A stretch of DNA of 64,000 nt, taken from Platynereis dumerilii (taxonomy: Eukaryota; Annelida; Polychaeta; Phyllodocida; Nereididae). Of this stretch, positions 21,557 to 34,495 are shown piece after piece; positions within the stretch are counted from its first letter, which is position 1, and every line of letters starts with the position of its first letter. The stretch is from contig JAPTHN010000008.1 in NCBI GenBank assembly GCA_026936325.1, forward strand, positions 52,741,706 to 52,805,705, read 5' to 3'. Both the position numbers and the translations under genes were made by a program. Below the pieces are notes generated by a model. It saw only the letters and a program-made list of their open reading frames with translations, did not search any database and was not told where the DNA came from.

Positions 21557-22063
21557 GCATACATTAGGGTGGCCTAAAAAAAGACCAATTTCTGAAATTC
21601 ATATCGCATACCCCTTCATTTTATGCGAAATGGTAAAATAAGCACTCTGTTAAAATTTTAGAAAGATCCTTCGAGTCTAAGTGGTCCCCCAAAGCCACTC
21701 GGTTTCAAGCCAAAATTTACAAATAATTCATTTTTGCGTAATCGCGGTTTTAAATATCTTGCTTATTATTGGACATACAATGATAATATTTATACCATTG
21801 ATCTCAGGAGAAAATTAGCTTCGATTTGAGTACCAGGAAGCTGTATCTATGATAAATTTGAAGCTGGCAGGATTTGAGAAAACTCAAAATTTCATGTTGT
21901 CAAGCCAAATCACTGAAATTGTTAGTTTATATTGTCAAATTTAGCTGAATTAAAATTCCTACTAAGAATAAAGTACATAAGGAACAATTTCCTGTTGAAA
22001 GTGAGAATATTGATAGGTTTTCATGGCGTTATAGCCTTGCTGCAGAGACACACAAATCTACAC

Positions 22064-24141
22064 TAGGGTGCATCAAATGCCCTTTTTCTCTCAAAATATA
22101 ATCAAACATGAATGAAGTTATGCCTTTTGATTGGAAAGACACTTCTGAGAAGTTTAAGTGAGATCGGACAATGGCTAGGGGTACCACACGGGCCATCTTT
22201 CCCAGTCCTTAAATTAAGTACCGCCGACCCGTAACTTTTTCAAATTTCTGTGTAGAAACAAATTGTTGTTAGTTTTGAATTCTGCATAAAAAGAGCTTTC
22301 AAATGAATGGTAACATCAATGGGTTATCTTAATAATTCATCTTCCTGATCAACTATGTTACATTTTAATATCAATATTTGGCAAATCATTGCCATGAAGG
22401 TTTATTTTCAATGACAGACTCAATATCTTAGCTCAGTTATGTCTATAGAAAATTTGTAGTATTACCGTATATACTCGTGTATAAGACGCACTTTTGATAC
22501 CCAGAATTTTGGCCTGTAGACGGGGTGCGTCTTATACGTGGGATACACTAAAATATCAAAGTTTTTCGGTAAAATCCAGAAAATTCTTTATTTTCGTCAC
22601 TCTCGTCCGCCATTTTGAAACACGCGCTGTCAACTTCGTCAAGTTCTCGCTTTCGCGAGATCTCAAGCGAGAGAAGACATGATGAAGATGGCCAAGATGG
22701 CGTCGCATAGACGTAGCAATGTGGATTCGAGTTGATTTCTTGCAATTTTAGCTAAAATAGAAGGTAAATTTACCCAAATAAGCATAATTTTTGTTGGAAA
22801 TCCAGCAGTATTTCGTCCGCCGCACAGTTTGTCGATGCCAGTCAAATCTAATGCGACTTATACAAGGGTTTCACTGGGAGGGGGGTTTTGGGGTCTTAAA
22901 GAATGGGTGCGTCTTATACGCGAGGGCGACTTATATGCGAGTATATACGGTAGAATGTATCAAAAACATTGAAGTTAATTCTGACAATATTAGAAATATA
23001 TATTTATATATATGTCAAGAAATGCAAAATTTAAAATTGAAATTGCATACCGTCAAAATTCGCTAATCTTTAAACTGTGATTTTTTCACAATTTTGTTCA
23101 GAATGATCCAAAGAAAGACTTTTCAGGTAAATGATTGCTTAGTTACATTATGTATAGAAACATTAATTCCTCAGTTCTGACTAAATATCACTGCATGTAA
23201 ACAACAGGACATCTTGGTTTTAGAGCTATACCCTGGCCAGCAACAAACAATTACTTTTTAGATAAAGTTGTAGACTTCAAAATATATGATACCTGCCATA
23301 TACATACAAAGGCAACAAATACCCAGAGGAGTGACATTAATAGCCACTATTCAATTAAATTAAACAAGTTATTCAAATACTATTTGCTCATTTCTTGCAG
23401 ATATAGGCCTGATAATAAAATTTAAATCTAGGCGAATGATGGATTTGAAGTAATTGAAGAAACTATTTCTCAATACTGAAATTTTTTAGGCTAAACGATA
23501 TTGATTTATATTTGCTCTCCAGTGCCATCCATGTGTTGACACTGAATCTTGCACTATAAGTTAAAAGTCCAGGTTCAAATCTTTAATCATTCATAGAGGC
23601 ATGAGAGATGATGTAACATTCAGCTTAACAACAGGATATTTTTCGAAATTTTAGTGCTGCTATAAAAGAGGCAAGGGAAGAGGCACTGTCTCCCTAAAAA
23701 TTTTGCAGCATTGGATAAATTGACAGCCAGATATTCAGGCAGAAGAAGAAGGCTAAGGTGTGAAAAATTTGGCCAGAAAGCACTATTTAGGCAAAACTAA
23801 TTCAGTGGCCCCTCAAGATAAATCATGTGACATATTCTTGTGAGTTCTCGTTCACTTTAAATAACACAATATATGCAATGCGGGTACTCATTTGAAAGCT
23901 CTAGCTGAGAGGAATTCAAATATGATAAAATTATTATGATACAGTCATTATTGTAGAAATAACACAATACCGCGAATTGGCGATATCTCATTCTGTTGGT
24001 TTATTTCAGCCTCTTTGTGGTACCCCTAGGCCTATCTCAAACTTTCTGAAAATTTGCATGAATTTTCCAATAGTCCAAAGTAACATTTTGTACAATGTTT
24101 GGTTGTGATAGGAAAATGTGAGGGGCATCTGATGCACCCTA
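22064..24141. mobile_element. Middle nested element, hAT-like
   Basis: Ends TAGGGTGCATCAAATGCCC and the complement of GGGGCATCTGATGCACCCTA; exact 8-bp duplication ATCTACAC at 22056-22063 and 24142-24149. No coding capacity recognised. Inserted into the outer element; itself split by the element at 22465-22950. Confidence 0.85.
22465..22950. mobile_element. Innermost nested MITE, TA-flanked
   Basis: Inverted ends CCGTATATACTCGTGTATAA and the complement of GCGAGTATATACGG, each flanked by TA. Second-level motifs GGTGCGTCTTATACG occur inverted just inside. ORFs inside (22494-22845) are not genes. The 486-bp insert is the youngest of three layers. Confidence 0.82.
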
Positions 24142-25222
24142 ATCTACACTGTATATATGGCAATTAAATATAAATTTTTTACACATTGCCATTTTCAGAT
24201 GCCACCAAATTTCAATGAAGGATCATACTTTTAAGTCTTAGAGCCATACTGATATTTAATCTTCACATCTTAAAATTTCACAACACCATTAAAAAACATT
24301 GGGTGCACAGTCGTTTGTGGCAGAAAATAATCAAGTTGGCATTCACTTTAAAGTTCTCTTTCTAACAAAACCAGCCAAACTATTCATAATTCTATGCACC
24401 CTAAAGATTATCGTCCAGATGCTGCATCTCTTCTTCAAATTTATACTCACCATCTTTGTAAATATTGGCCATTATGATCTTACTGGCAATTTGAGGAAAA
24501 AAACATGTTGTGCGGTCCCTGCCGCTCCTAGTAAGCTTGGTGCAGTAATGCAGGATGTAAAGCCCTATCACCAAACACTTGACAGACAATGCACCCTGAT
24601 GATTATTTTCTGCCCCTCATTTTTCAAAACATCATATGCTTTCGTTGTATTATTCCCTTGTGCCATACTGGAAGCTCTGTAACATTTTTCAAAAAAAATT
24701 CGAAAAATCTAAGATTGGCTTACAGCTTTGAAGTTTTTTAGATGTGCCTATTTTGGTCATTCATGGTAATGCATTATATTTTAAATTTTTAATATCATAG
24801 AAGTATGCCTTATTTTAAAGTAGGATTCAATTTTGCAAAATTTGAAAATTTAGATGAATTATTTCAGCGGTTTAGCTTGACAACATGAAATTTTGAGTTT
24901 TCTAAAATCCGGCAAGCTCAAATGTCATTGTAAGTATAGCTTCCTGGTACTCAAATTGAAGCTAATTTTCTCCTAAGATCAATGGTATAAATATTATCAT
25001 TGTATGTCGAATAATAAGCGAGATATTTATAACCGCGATTACGCAAAAGGACATTTTTCAAAAATATTGGGCAGAAACTGAGTGGCTTTGGGGGACCACT
25101 TAGACTTGAAGGATCTGTCTTAAATTTTAACAGCGTGTTTGTTTTACCATCTCACAGAAAATGAAGGGGTATGCGATATGAATTTAAGAATTTTTTTTTT
25201 TTTCGGCCACCCTAGCATACAT

Positions 25223-25685
25223 ATATATTTAAACTTTGAAATTACATGTATATTATGGATCATGACTTTTCGGTCGTAAGGTACATACATAGATTCTCAA
25301 CAAGAAGAAGTCACCATTTGCCCTGAACTGTACATTGTTAACCAAGCTGCATCACTGTCACGGCAGTTACCGTTAAAACAACAGCTCATGCCGTAAAAAC
25401 ATCGGTTTTATGTCGAAAAATGGCACTTTTTTGTTTTCATTATGGTAGCTGCAGTTAAAGTAACGCAGCAGGTTTTACAGTGTCATTATGTCACAGGTAA
25501 ATGTTACCTCTACTTAAATTGACAGTTCATTGTGCTCAAAGATCAAGCTCCAATGCTATGAATTGTGAAGCACAAAAACCTCAAGAGCCGCAGCAGGAAA
25601 TATCATTGAGCTTTTAAATTGTAAATTTGGACTGATGAAATGTGAACTTCCAAATGTTGAGATCGACTCTTTCATCCCTGTACAT
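25223..25685. other. Intergenic
   Basis: AT-rich, no feature recognised. Confidence 0.4.
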
Positions 25686-26670
25686 TAGGGTGTCCCAGAA
25701 AAAAACAATGTCCTATTTTTTGATGGGGCAACCCCTCATTTTGTGATATAACCTATAAGAACGACCTATGCAAAATATTAAAGCATACCAACATCAATGG
25801 TCTACAATAATAAAGTCACTCCTACCAGCTCTTCAACTGACATGTGCACCAATATGAACGAAAGTGTTTCAGAGCGATTTAACCTAAAAAAATTTTTTTA
25901 TTTCACTGCCAATTGATGTTATTCTCAATCTACAAATGGCAGGATGGGCATATATAACTTTTGAAACAAGTTTGCTAATGGAAATGCCTGCTTTATCAGC
26001 CATGGGTTTCTAAGAAAAATCTTGTGAAAACAGCTGAATAAATATGATGAAATGGTTACATTTCATGTCGTATCTTCATCAGAATTTATGCAGCGTACCA
26101 AGAGTGGTACCATATATGAATGACAACTTTGTTTAATTCAGGTGGCATAATTTACATTTTCCTGAAGTCAATTCTGAGAACATACGACATGAAATACAAC
26201 AGCCCCATCTGATATTATTTTCAACTCTTTCACACAGTTGTCACCTTTCATTTATATAAATGGGACTTGGTTTACAAATTATATATATGGTCATCCTGCC
26301 ATTTGTAGATTGATAATCACAACAGCTGGCAGTGAAACAATTATTTTTTCTTGGTATACTGCATAAATTCTGATGTGATGAAGATATACCACACACAAAA
26401 AAACACGTCAATCTGTATCTTTTATATGGGGCTAGTAAGCCATCAAAAATTGTTGATATGTGAAAGTTACTGGCATCAAAAGAAAGATTAACCTTTAAAT
26501 GAGTCAATTCAATAGTGATTAGCATGTGGAACCTCCGAGACAAATAATCAAAGCACAGACAAAATGGGTCATATTTATGCTTGGTCCAATGGAACAGTGT
26601 TTTTCATTTTCAAATTCCAAGACTGCATGATAACCAGGAACGTTTTATTGATATAGAATTTTACACCCTA
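25686..26670. repeat. Inverted-repeat-rich element, boundaries tentative
   Basis: Starts TAGGGTGTCCCAGAAA, a terminus like those of the neighbouring hAT-like elements, and may end TTACACCCTA at 26670. Inside, CAATCTACAAATGGCAGGAT (about 25927) recurs inverted at about 26295, and GAATTTATGCAG (26090) recurs inverted at 26361. No matching 8-bp flanks were found. Confidence 0.4.
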
Positions 26671-27948
26671 TGTGTGCTCTAAAAAAATGTACTATAATTT
26701 CAACTAGAAATTGTTTTGATGGCTAGCAATTGAGAGTTTATCACAATGAACAAGGTTGGTTTATCACGATAATTCATAAAAACCTCAAAATAGGCAAAAT
26801 CCACTCCAGCCATTCATATCAGGCAAGTTGAACCTCTTCTCAGTGTGTTCAAGTTAATGTTATAATCTTGACTCAACCAAAACTAGGGTAAAAAATAAAC
26901 AAGTATCGTGGTTATTTTGGTATATTCCATATTTATGAGCATGAGTGTAGATAGTTATCAATCTACAGTATATAGAAACGGATTCACTGCTTGCCTAATT
27001 CATAGATACATCCATTGAAAGCTCGATAGATAAATAGATTAATCTATAGACAGATTGACTCATACAAACATACACAATTACACATATGTAGGGCATAGTA
27101 GCCCCATACATATATATGCAAACACCGCTTTAGTGACCATTCTCATTACCCTTTCCAATGGATAATTTCTATAATAAATGTATGTGGTACTGACCTTGGG
27201 TTTATAGCCTATCTGCAATGCAACTCAGTCCAGAATGTCCAATTTTGATGGCATTGCACACACAGCAGTTTTGATGATTCCGGGTCAGGGGGGCAAAACA
27301 ATTGAGCAATTATGGCATGAATAGAGAGCACAATTGTTTTGGGTTGCCAAAAATACTCAACATGATGTAGGCTACATATATATATATGTATTGCCACAAG
27401 TGCATTAATTAGGATGGATGGATGATTAAAAGTGTACTTCCTGTAACAGGAGTTTATGAACAAATATATATTATTTTGAAATATATTTGTTTTCTAAAGA
27501 AGCTTTGAAATAAGTGATTATATATTCCAACAGCTGAGAGTGGGTGACCACTGAGGGAAATAGACTCAAGCAGAACTTTAAAGAAAAACATATTTTCATA
27601 ATCAGTGAAAATTTTGCAGTCGATTGGATGGCTTGTAATCAGTCGCTTTTGAGACATTTTCCACGGGAGGAGTTTTCCTTGAACAAAAGAACCTACTGGC
27701 TCGGCGGAAACAACACAAACAGGGCAGTCATAGTCTCAAAGACCAGCTTCTCCTGTTTTCTGATTACCATACTCTCTAACTAATTTGTATCTGATTCGTC
27801 CTGGTCACGGGCATTCTTTACAAATGTGATAAGGTTTCTACATGTATGTACAAGCAGGTCAGCTGTAATCTAGGAAACAGATTGGTTTTTACAGCTTTAT
27901 ATAGTGTTGAAAATTATTACTTACATTCAGCTGTCTTTGTGATGATAC
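26671..27948. other. Intergenic, no gene recognised
   Basis: AT-rich with short TA microsatellites (about 27106, 27379). The short ORFs at 27209-27783 overlap on both strands and have no family features. Confidence 0.45.
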
Positions 27949-28168
27949 CAGTTCGGGGCAGTGCAGAATTCGGGAGCACTTCCAAATTTGGAACAAAGAT
28001 GCTTCCAAATTCGGGAATTGCTTCCAAATTCGGGAGCAAAAATGCTTCCAAATTTATTCGGGAGTTTCATTTTCAAAGGACCCTCGTATGTTGGGTAATA
28101 TGGGTTTTTATTGGCCAGACTGGTTGTTCGCAAGGTAGCGCTTCGGAATTCTGCACTTTCCCGAACTG
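27949..28168. mobile_element. MITE with CAGTTCGGG ends
   Basis: 220 bp bounded by CAGTTCGGGGCAGTGCAGAA and its inverse ending CTGCACTTTCCCGAACTG. Internal AATTCGGGAGC motifs repeat four times. No clear target-site duplication. Confidence 0.65.
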
Positions 28169-28384
28169 ATGCCAGTGGGATGTCATGCGGAAAATACAAG
28201 CTCCAGAATTTACCTAAGATAATTTAATGTAAAATATGTTAGCTTTTGGGCCCTTAAGAGGTCCTGAAATACCTCGCGGCGCGACTCCTCGCATGTAGTT
28301 TGTGAACGGCAAAATCATCCCCCCCCTACAAGAACGAAAAATCCACGGCCCTTGGCCCTTTAATACTATACTCTCTCTCAAGCA

Positions 28385-29017
28385 GGGGAGACCGGGGCAG
28401 GTTGGTCCGCATTTTAATTTTTGGCTGTCAATCAAAAACTTCTCTACATATTTGAAATATCATTTTACTGACAGACTTCTGAACATCTACACTACTAAAA
28501 AAATCTAGCAAATATATAATTTATTTTCTGACTAGCGGGCCTTCTGACTTGTTGGTTTTCTGACTAGCGGGCCTTCTGACTAATGGGCCTTCTGACTAGT
28601 GGGCCTTCTGACTAATGGGTCTTCTGACTACTGGGCCTTCTGACTAATGGGCCTTCTGATGATAGGGCGTCCCCACTCGCTGACAAGGTTGAATGTGAAC
28701 TCGGGAAACTTATATCAAACTTTTCTCAAGTGGTGATAGTTTCAATTTATGAGACTTGTCTGACTAGATCCCCCATATTTTAAGAAGGGTAACCTGGCCA
28801 CCGAGACTTGTAAAGGTCACTTTTTATGCTGAAAATCAGGAAACCTGAACTATAACTCACACTTTTCCCTCAAATTCAATGCTCATGAAATATTTTGGCT
28901 AAAAAGCATACCACTAAAGGTCTCTTCATCGGGGATTTGGATAACTGTGCATGTTTTATAAAAAAAATATTGGGGATGGTCCAACGTGCCCCGAGGTCCA
29001 ACGTGCCCCATTCTCCC
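28385..29017. mobile_element. MITE with GGGGAGACCGGGGCA ends
   Basis: The left end GGGGAGACCGGGGCAGGTTG and right end (complement of CAACGTGCCCCATTCTCCC) are inverted with a few mismatches. The interior includes the minisatellite at 28527-28668. No coding capacity. Confidence 0.55.
28527..28668. repeat. 16-bp minisatellite
   Basis: About eight copies of a 16-bp unit GGGCCTTCTGACTAAT with point variants (TAGC, TAGT, TACT). Confidence 0.85.
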
Positions 29018-29024
29018 ATTGCAA

Positions 29025-29235
29025 TAGGAAGTTAAGGGGGCCACCACTTAATCTAAAGTGGGGGGCTTGGATTTTTTTAAATAAATAATTTCCTGCTCAG
29101 TTTTGGTTAAATAAAACAAGATGTTGCTTCATTTATGAATGAATATTTGGTGACTTTGGGCGCTTGAAATAAATAACTACGGCCCCTGTTACCATGAAAT
29201 AAAAATTTTTCCTACCGATCAAAACTCCAAGGCCC
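29025..29235. mobile_element. MITE family with GGCCACCA...TTAAT ends, copy 1
   Basis: Ends GGGGCCACCACTTAAT and the inverse CATTAAATGGGCACCGCC, with inverted subterminal GGGCTTGGA(G)TTT/AAACTCCAAGGCCC and internal AAATAAATAATTTC motifs. Related copies are at 34870, 42460, 42806 and 55010. Confidence 0.6.
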
Positions 29236-29387
29236 CCATCATTAAATGGGCACCGCCTAAGTTAGGTTGCTCAAAATTCTCCTCAGAAAATCTAACTTCC
29301 TAGCCTTCTGGGGCCTTAAAAGCTGCCCCCCAGACCCTGCCAAACGAACTTCCGCCATCTTTGGGCTTTGTGAGGCCCCATTTAAGT

Positions 29388-31608
29388 TAGGGGGGGGACT
29401 TAATCCTACTTTTATATGTATACCGGCTCAAAATGTGCCATTAGGTGAGATATGAACATAAAAAAAAAATTTTGAAAATCGGAGCACCGCTACCCCCCTT
29501 GACATAGGCCTTGAAGTTTTCGGGATATGTAATGCTTCCGCAAAGTCGCGGTTTGCGATATCTTCTGCCCTATCACAGATAGAAGAATAGGGATAACATA
29601 TTTGGATTCTCTGAAAAATTTCCTTCAAAATGAATACCAGGAAGCTATATATCCGATAATCTAAAGGCGATGCCATTCTGAACAATTTTTAATGACAAAC
29701 GCTTCTGGGATTCATATTTCAAAAGCAAGCGTGACCTTCTATAGAATTTTTTTTTTTTTCAGAAAGGACTCTTGGTCTTAAAAAAATTGATTTTACATCT
29801 TCTATGCTCAATAAACTTGAGACCTAATATGAATGGCAATAATAATTTACTTGGTGTTCGTTTTTGACTGTGAATGCTATGGTTGGCGTGCCATAAAGCC
29901 TTTGCATGACACTGAACAAAAAATGAACAAGAATGACATCAACTGTTAATAAGGCTTCCTATATGTGGTTGAAGGGTCCTGACTTATTTATCTAAAGCCT
30001 GGCCCTTCTGGCTCACAAGAAAATTGGTCTAAGATTCCCAAGTACACAACACTTTGATAAATCAATGATATTTCTGCAAATCATTAAAATACTATTATCA
30101 TTAGTTGTATTTCGCCTTTCATAAAGTTTAATTGTTATGAGGCCAAATGCTTCCAGACAAAGAATAATCTCACATGGACTATGTAAAATAATAAAATAAT
30201 GCTAATTGTATATCCTGCACTAAATAGATGCCATGGATAATTATTAATATGATAATATAAGGTAATCATGCGAAATTCAGTCAAAATTTCATCTTAAATG
30301 GGTAGAAGCAATTACACAAATCATATATATCACATACTTGAAACTGTATGCATAGTATTAGTACTTCCAAGATAGAACCAAATTAATTTATTAACTACTT
30401 AGCCTTCAGAATCAACTGCCCATTCATATGTCATGAAAGATTAGTAACATAAGTTTGACTAAGCAATTCCATCCATTGATACTTAACTATTCCGTTGATT
30501 TTGGATGATCTATTTGAAGTGTTAGTGAAGAGATTTCTGAGTCTTTTGAACATGTCATTTGGTAAAATTAGGCCCACTAAAATTACTAGTCCTAATTTCT
30601 GGGCAAGGAATGTCTGATCTCACCACTGATGGTCTGACTCTACAGACATCAATGTTTTCAGACATCCAAATTTCCAATTTACTGAATATTGATATTTACA
30701 ATATCCACATTACCAGGGCTACATTACCGGTCTACCCTGTCAAAATATAAGTCTAAATCAGAGTAGGCAATAATATCAATGCTCATACATTGGTGGCTTG
30801 ATCTTGAAATAGCCATTTGTAATTCACATGAAATATATAATTCTATAGATACATTTTGCAGTTTATCATTTCTAGTAACTTCAATAATACTTGTTGGATT
30901 GCTTGACATTGCAGTGTACTCTAATTTTATTATACTTCCTGATGTCTATTAAATTAATTACAGGATAATAATTATCAAAATTTTAATAGCTATTTTTTGT
31001 TAGCCTACCTCAAAGAATTCATTTCTATGAATTGCATAATATCATCATGAGTGAAAGTGAATGTAATATCAGTAATATTTTCTTGCGCGAATAAAAGCAA
31101 TAGTATTTCTGAATAAAGCAATGACAATTTTCAAATGGTTAAACCATTAAATATGTTCAGATGCCAAATTGAGATTCAAAAAAGTTGTGCTAGGTACTAG
31201 ATATTTCACTAAAACATTTGGACTTTCTAATTTATACAGGTTGCCTGAACTTAATCGAGTTACGTTGAAGGTGCTTATCACTGCAATTTCCAGTAGAATT
31301 TGATAATAAATCTTACAATGAATATCGTAGTAGATCCATCATGTTGGTACTCATTTTAAAGCTCTTGACAAGAGAAATCCAATGGTACTATTTGTTTTTT
31401 CATATGTCTAATATTCACTCAACGCGGTAGATGTAAGCGTTCTCGCGAGCGTTTTAAATCACGAAAACTTCAAGGCATATGTCAAGGGGGGTAGCACTAG
31501 TCAGATTTTCAAAAAAATTGATTTTTTGTTAATGGGGGACCCAATGGCACAAATTGGGCTGGTATACATATTGAATTTCCCAAAAAAGCAAATTAAGTCC
31601 CCCCCCTA
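29388..31608. mobile_element. hAT-like long-TIR element related to that at 21565
   Basis: Ends TAGGGGGGGGACTTAAT and its inverse ATTAAGTCCCCCCCCTA; flanking 8-mers ATTTAAGT/ATTTAAGC match at 7 of 8. Inverted arms of about 250-300 bp share CTTGACATAGGCCTTGAAG (29500) with its complement near 31465. The segment TACCAGGAAGCTATAT (29636) matches the subterminal TACCAGGAAGCTGTAT of the 21565 element, tying them to one family. No transposase seen. Confidence 0.65.
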
Positions 31609-31616
31609 TTTAAGCA

Positions 31617-31925
31617 TGTAGCTCCCGGAACTCCTTGACGTCCTGCAACTCCCACTATGTCCCACTAACTCCTGCCCACTAACTCCCGCTAACTCCCATA
31701 ACTCCCGCTAACTCCAATAACTCCCGTAACTCCTGCTAACTCCCGCTAACTCCCGTAACTCCCATTTAACTCCTGTCAACTCCCATAACTCCCGGTAACT
31801 CCCGCTAAATCCCACAACTCCTGCTAACTCCCGTAACTCCTGGTAACTCCCGCTAACTCCCACAACTCCCGGTAACTCCTGTCAACTCCCGTAACTCCCG
31901 TAACTCCCTTAAGTCCCAAATGGAG
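31617..31925. repeat. 10-bp minisatellite (ACTCCCGCTA)n
   Basis: About 300 bp of imperfect 10-bp units of the form ACTCCCGYTA/ACTCCCATA. The minus-strand ORF here (31824-32009) is only the repeat read as peptide. Confidence 0.85.
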
Positions 31926-32026
31926 GCTCCGTTTGGGAGTTACATGCTTTAATGGGGCCTTTTGTGCGATGGCTGAGATCATCCCAAACCAGCCACAAAA
32001 ATAAAACATAGGCTGCGCAGCAGCAA

Positions 32027-33456
32027 ACCTTCAGCGAATAACACATTCAGAAGATTACAATTACACCATAAAATTGATGTTTTTACCAAATTGCATATTG
32101 GTAAGCAATAGTGGTCAAGTCGTGGCCTTCAATAATGTGAATTTGCCCACTGCCCTGCCATCTGCCTATCTGCTTGCCAGAGTTTGTAAAACGAGGAAGA
32201 GGTCTTAATTATTAGGCTAATTTATGCATATGGTACAGTTTTATGCACATACAAAGTATAGGTCATGAGCTGTCAGTTGGTAACCAAAAAATATAATGCT
32301 GTTATAGTTTTCTCAATTTTTTCCAATGATTCAAGAAGTGTTACATACACATCAAAAGGCTCTGCTACATTGTATAGGTGATATGTGTGGAAAATTTCGT
32401 TGCTGTATATGCAATAGAGGGGAACTTTTGGCTCCCATGCGAAAAAAAAAAAATTTCAAATATTTTTTCTCAATATTACACAAAAAGTATAGACTATCTA
32501 TCAGTCAGACCATGAAAAGGCACACCTAGACCATGTAAGCCATATGTGTACCAAACTTAATGCATTTAAGATTATACATGAAATTGTGAATGAGTCCTGG
32601 GCCAGAAACAAAGAATAATTGTTTTGGCTTTCAATATTTCAAAAATTATATAATATGTTCAATCAGACCATTCAAAAGGCACTACTAGACCATATAAGCA
32701 CGAAGATCCCATGCGCTTGAAGGTACTGGTAAGATAATATACTAAGAGAAGGTGCAACCTGCCTCACAGAATTCTCATTTTGTACATTAGCTGCTTCCTG
32801 TTTAAATTTTACTGCTCTGTGATTGGTGCAGGCTTCACACCAGGTGACGTCACCACTGTCGTCACCATAGCAACCTATGACAGTTTGATCTGTGATGTCA
32901 CAGGACAAGTTGTCCAGAATGCATTGCAGCAGGAAGACATCCTTCACAGAAAACACACTTCTGAGCGTTGCATCTCCTCCGTGCATATAAGGCATATACG
33001 TACCAAACTTTACCCATGTACATGCAATAGTAACCCAGTCTTAGCCCGAAAAAAAAAAAAAAAGTATTTTTATATTTTTGGTAATTTTTTCCAAACGTAT
33101 AGAAGGTCTATCAATGAGACCATCAAAAGGCACAACTAGACCATATAGGCCACATCTGTACCGAATTTCATCCATGCACAAGCAATAGTGACTGAGCCTT
33201 GGCCCGGAAACGAACAAAAATAATTTTTAAGTTTTTTTTTATTATTTCAAAAAGTATGGCATATCTATCCATGAGACCATCAAAAGGCACAACTAGACCA
33301 TACAGGCTATATGTGTACCAAATTTCATCCATGTACATTGAATAGGGGCTGAGTACTGGCCCGGAAACGATCTATCCGCCCGCCGCCCGCCCGGCGGACG
33401 GACAACATTTTGCCCTAGTGATAACAATACCTTCTGCGAACAAGTTCGCTGAAGGT
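32027..33456. mobile_element. pearl-like (Helentron/HINE-type) non-autonomous element
   Basis: Starts ACCTTCAGCGAA and ends with the inverse TTCGCTGAAGGT; the last 28 bp (33429-33456) fold into a near-perfect hairpin. The core is tandem units of about 158 bp, anchored by CAAAAGGCAC at 32351, 32511, 32671, 33121 and 33279, followed by a short GGAC/CGGA microsatellite (about 33385-33405). Short inverted ends, 120-160-bp core units, an ACGG microsatellite and a terminal stem-loop are the layout of bivalve pearl and related Helentron-derived elements. A foreign segment (about 32695-32985) interrupts the third unit. Confidence 0.75.
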
Positions 33457-33611
33457 AAAAAATTAACACCCTTGTCTGATTGGCTTATCATCGAAGTCAT
33501 CAATAAGTTCAATATGAACTGTGTATGCAATCATGCAGGTGAAGCTAAAAATATCACATGGCAGGTACTCTTATTTTACTTTTTCCAATATTACCTTTAC
33601 TTTAATATCTA

Positions 33612-34162
33612 AACACTTCAACAAAAATAAGTCCCCCTTTACGAAAAATTGAATATCTCAAAGACCTCTTTTCCGATTTCTATTAAAGTTATTATATTTG
33701 TAGGCCTGCATATTGACATCAAGCCAGTGTATTTGTTGCTTGATTGCTTCATTTTGTCTGAGCCAGCAAACCCTTAGTGCACGTACCCCTCTTTTAAAAA
33801 ATTTGAAGTTTTGACTTTTCAAAAGAAAAAAAAACCAAAAGGTGCTCAAATGCCAATCAAATTATTTCTTTTGTGAAAGTTTTGTCACCCAAAGAACCTA
33901 AACTGTAAAAATGTTACAAAAGAAGTCCTCAATTGTTCACTAAGTATGTTTGAGAAAGAAATGGTCTCCAATATCATGATGAAGTATGCCCAGCTGGTGG
34001 CTCCATCACTTGGCCAAATTGTTCAACCCCCTGTGAAATACGCCTATACATTTAGGGTCGATATACAGGCCTATAATTCAGCCAACATTCATAAAAATCG
34101 AAGAAGGAATCTTTGAGACATTCAAGTTTATTTAAAGGGGGACTTATTTTTGTTGAACTGTT
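33612..34162. mobile_element. Mariner-like long-TIR MITE
   Basis: Ends AACACTTCAACAAAAATAAG and the inverse CTTATTTTTGTTGAACTGTT, flanked by TA (33610-33611; 34163-34164). The inverted repeats extend about 100 bp (shared GTAGGCCTG.ATAT block). 551 bp, no coding capacity. Confidence 0.78.
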
Positions 34163-34368
34163 TATATATACTGTATATAGCTTGTGGCTGTCACTATAAC
34201 CATTAGGCTATGTATTAAGAACATTAGAACAACATGGTTACGAATCAAAAACGCCATTCAAATATGTGAATATTTTTTTAAGAAATGTTTCCAGCGGGTA
34301 GAGAAAGGAAGAAATATTCATTACTTATGATTTTATGTTTGTTTGAATAGACCGTTATATCCCAATGT

Positions 34369-34495
34369 CTATTTCAATCATCCTTTGCCTCTTTGCTTTG
34401 TCTTCCTCTGGTCCTGATTAGCCTACCAAGTGCATAAATACAGGACATAAAGCCCCAGTCGGCCAGTCCATCCTCCATCCTACATTCAAATGTGC
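34369..34495 (+). repeat. SINE tail fragment (family of 48417)
   Basis: TTCAATCATCCTTTGCCTC, GATTAGCCTACCAAGTGCAT and AAATACAGGACATAAAGCCCC match the 3' part of the SINE at 48417-48605; the tRNA-like head is missing. Confidence 0.75.

Larger units (their letters stand above)
21565..25214. mobile_element. Outer hAT-like element with about 350-bp terminal inverted repeats
   Basis: Ends TAGGGTGGCC...GGCCACCCTA with an exact 8-bp duplication GCATACAT at 21557-21564 and 25215-25222. The inverted repeats are long: the left arm (to about 21925) and right arm (from about 24855) share blocks around GTGGTCCCCCAAAGCCACT, TACCAGGAAGCT and AACATGAAATTTTGAG. No transposase is visible. It hosts two further nested elements. 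Confidence 0.85.

Noticed and set aside
28527-28668. CRISPR-like array
   Set aside because: Contiguous 16-bp units without unique spacers in a eukaryotic genome; it is a minisatellite.
31824-32009. Repetitive peptide frame
   Set aside because: Direct translation of the 10-bp minisatellite, no independent support.
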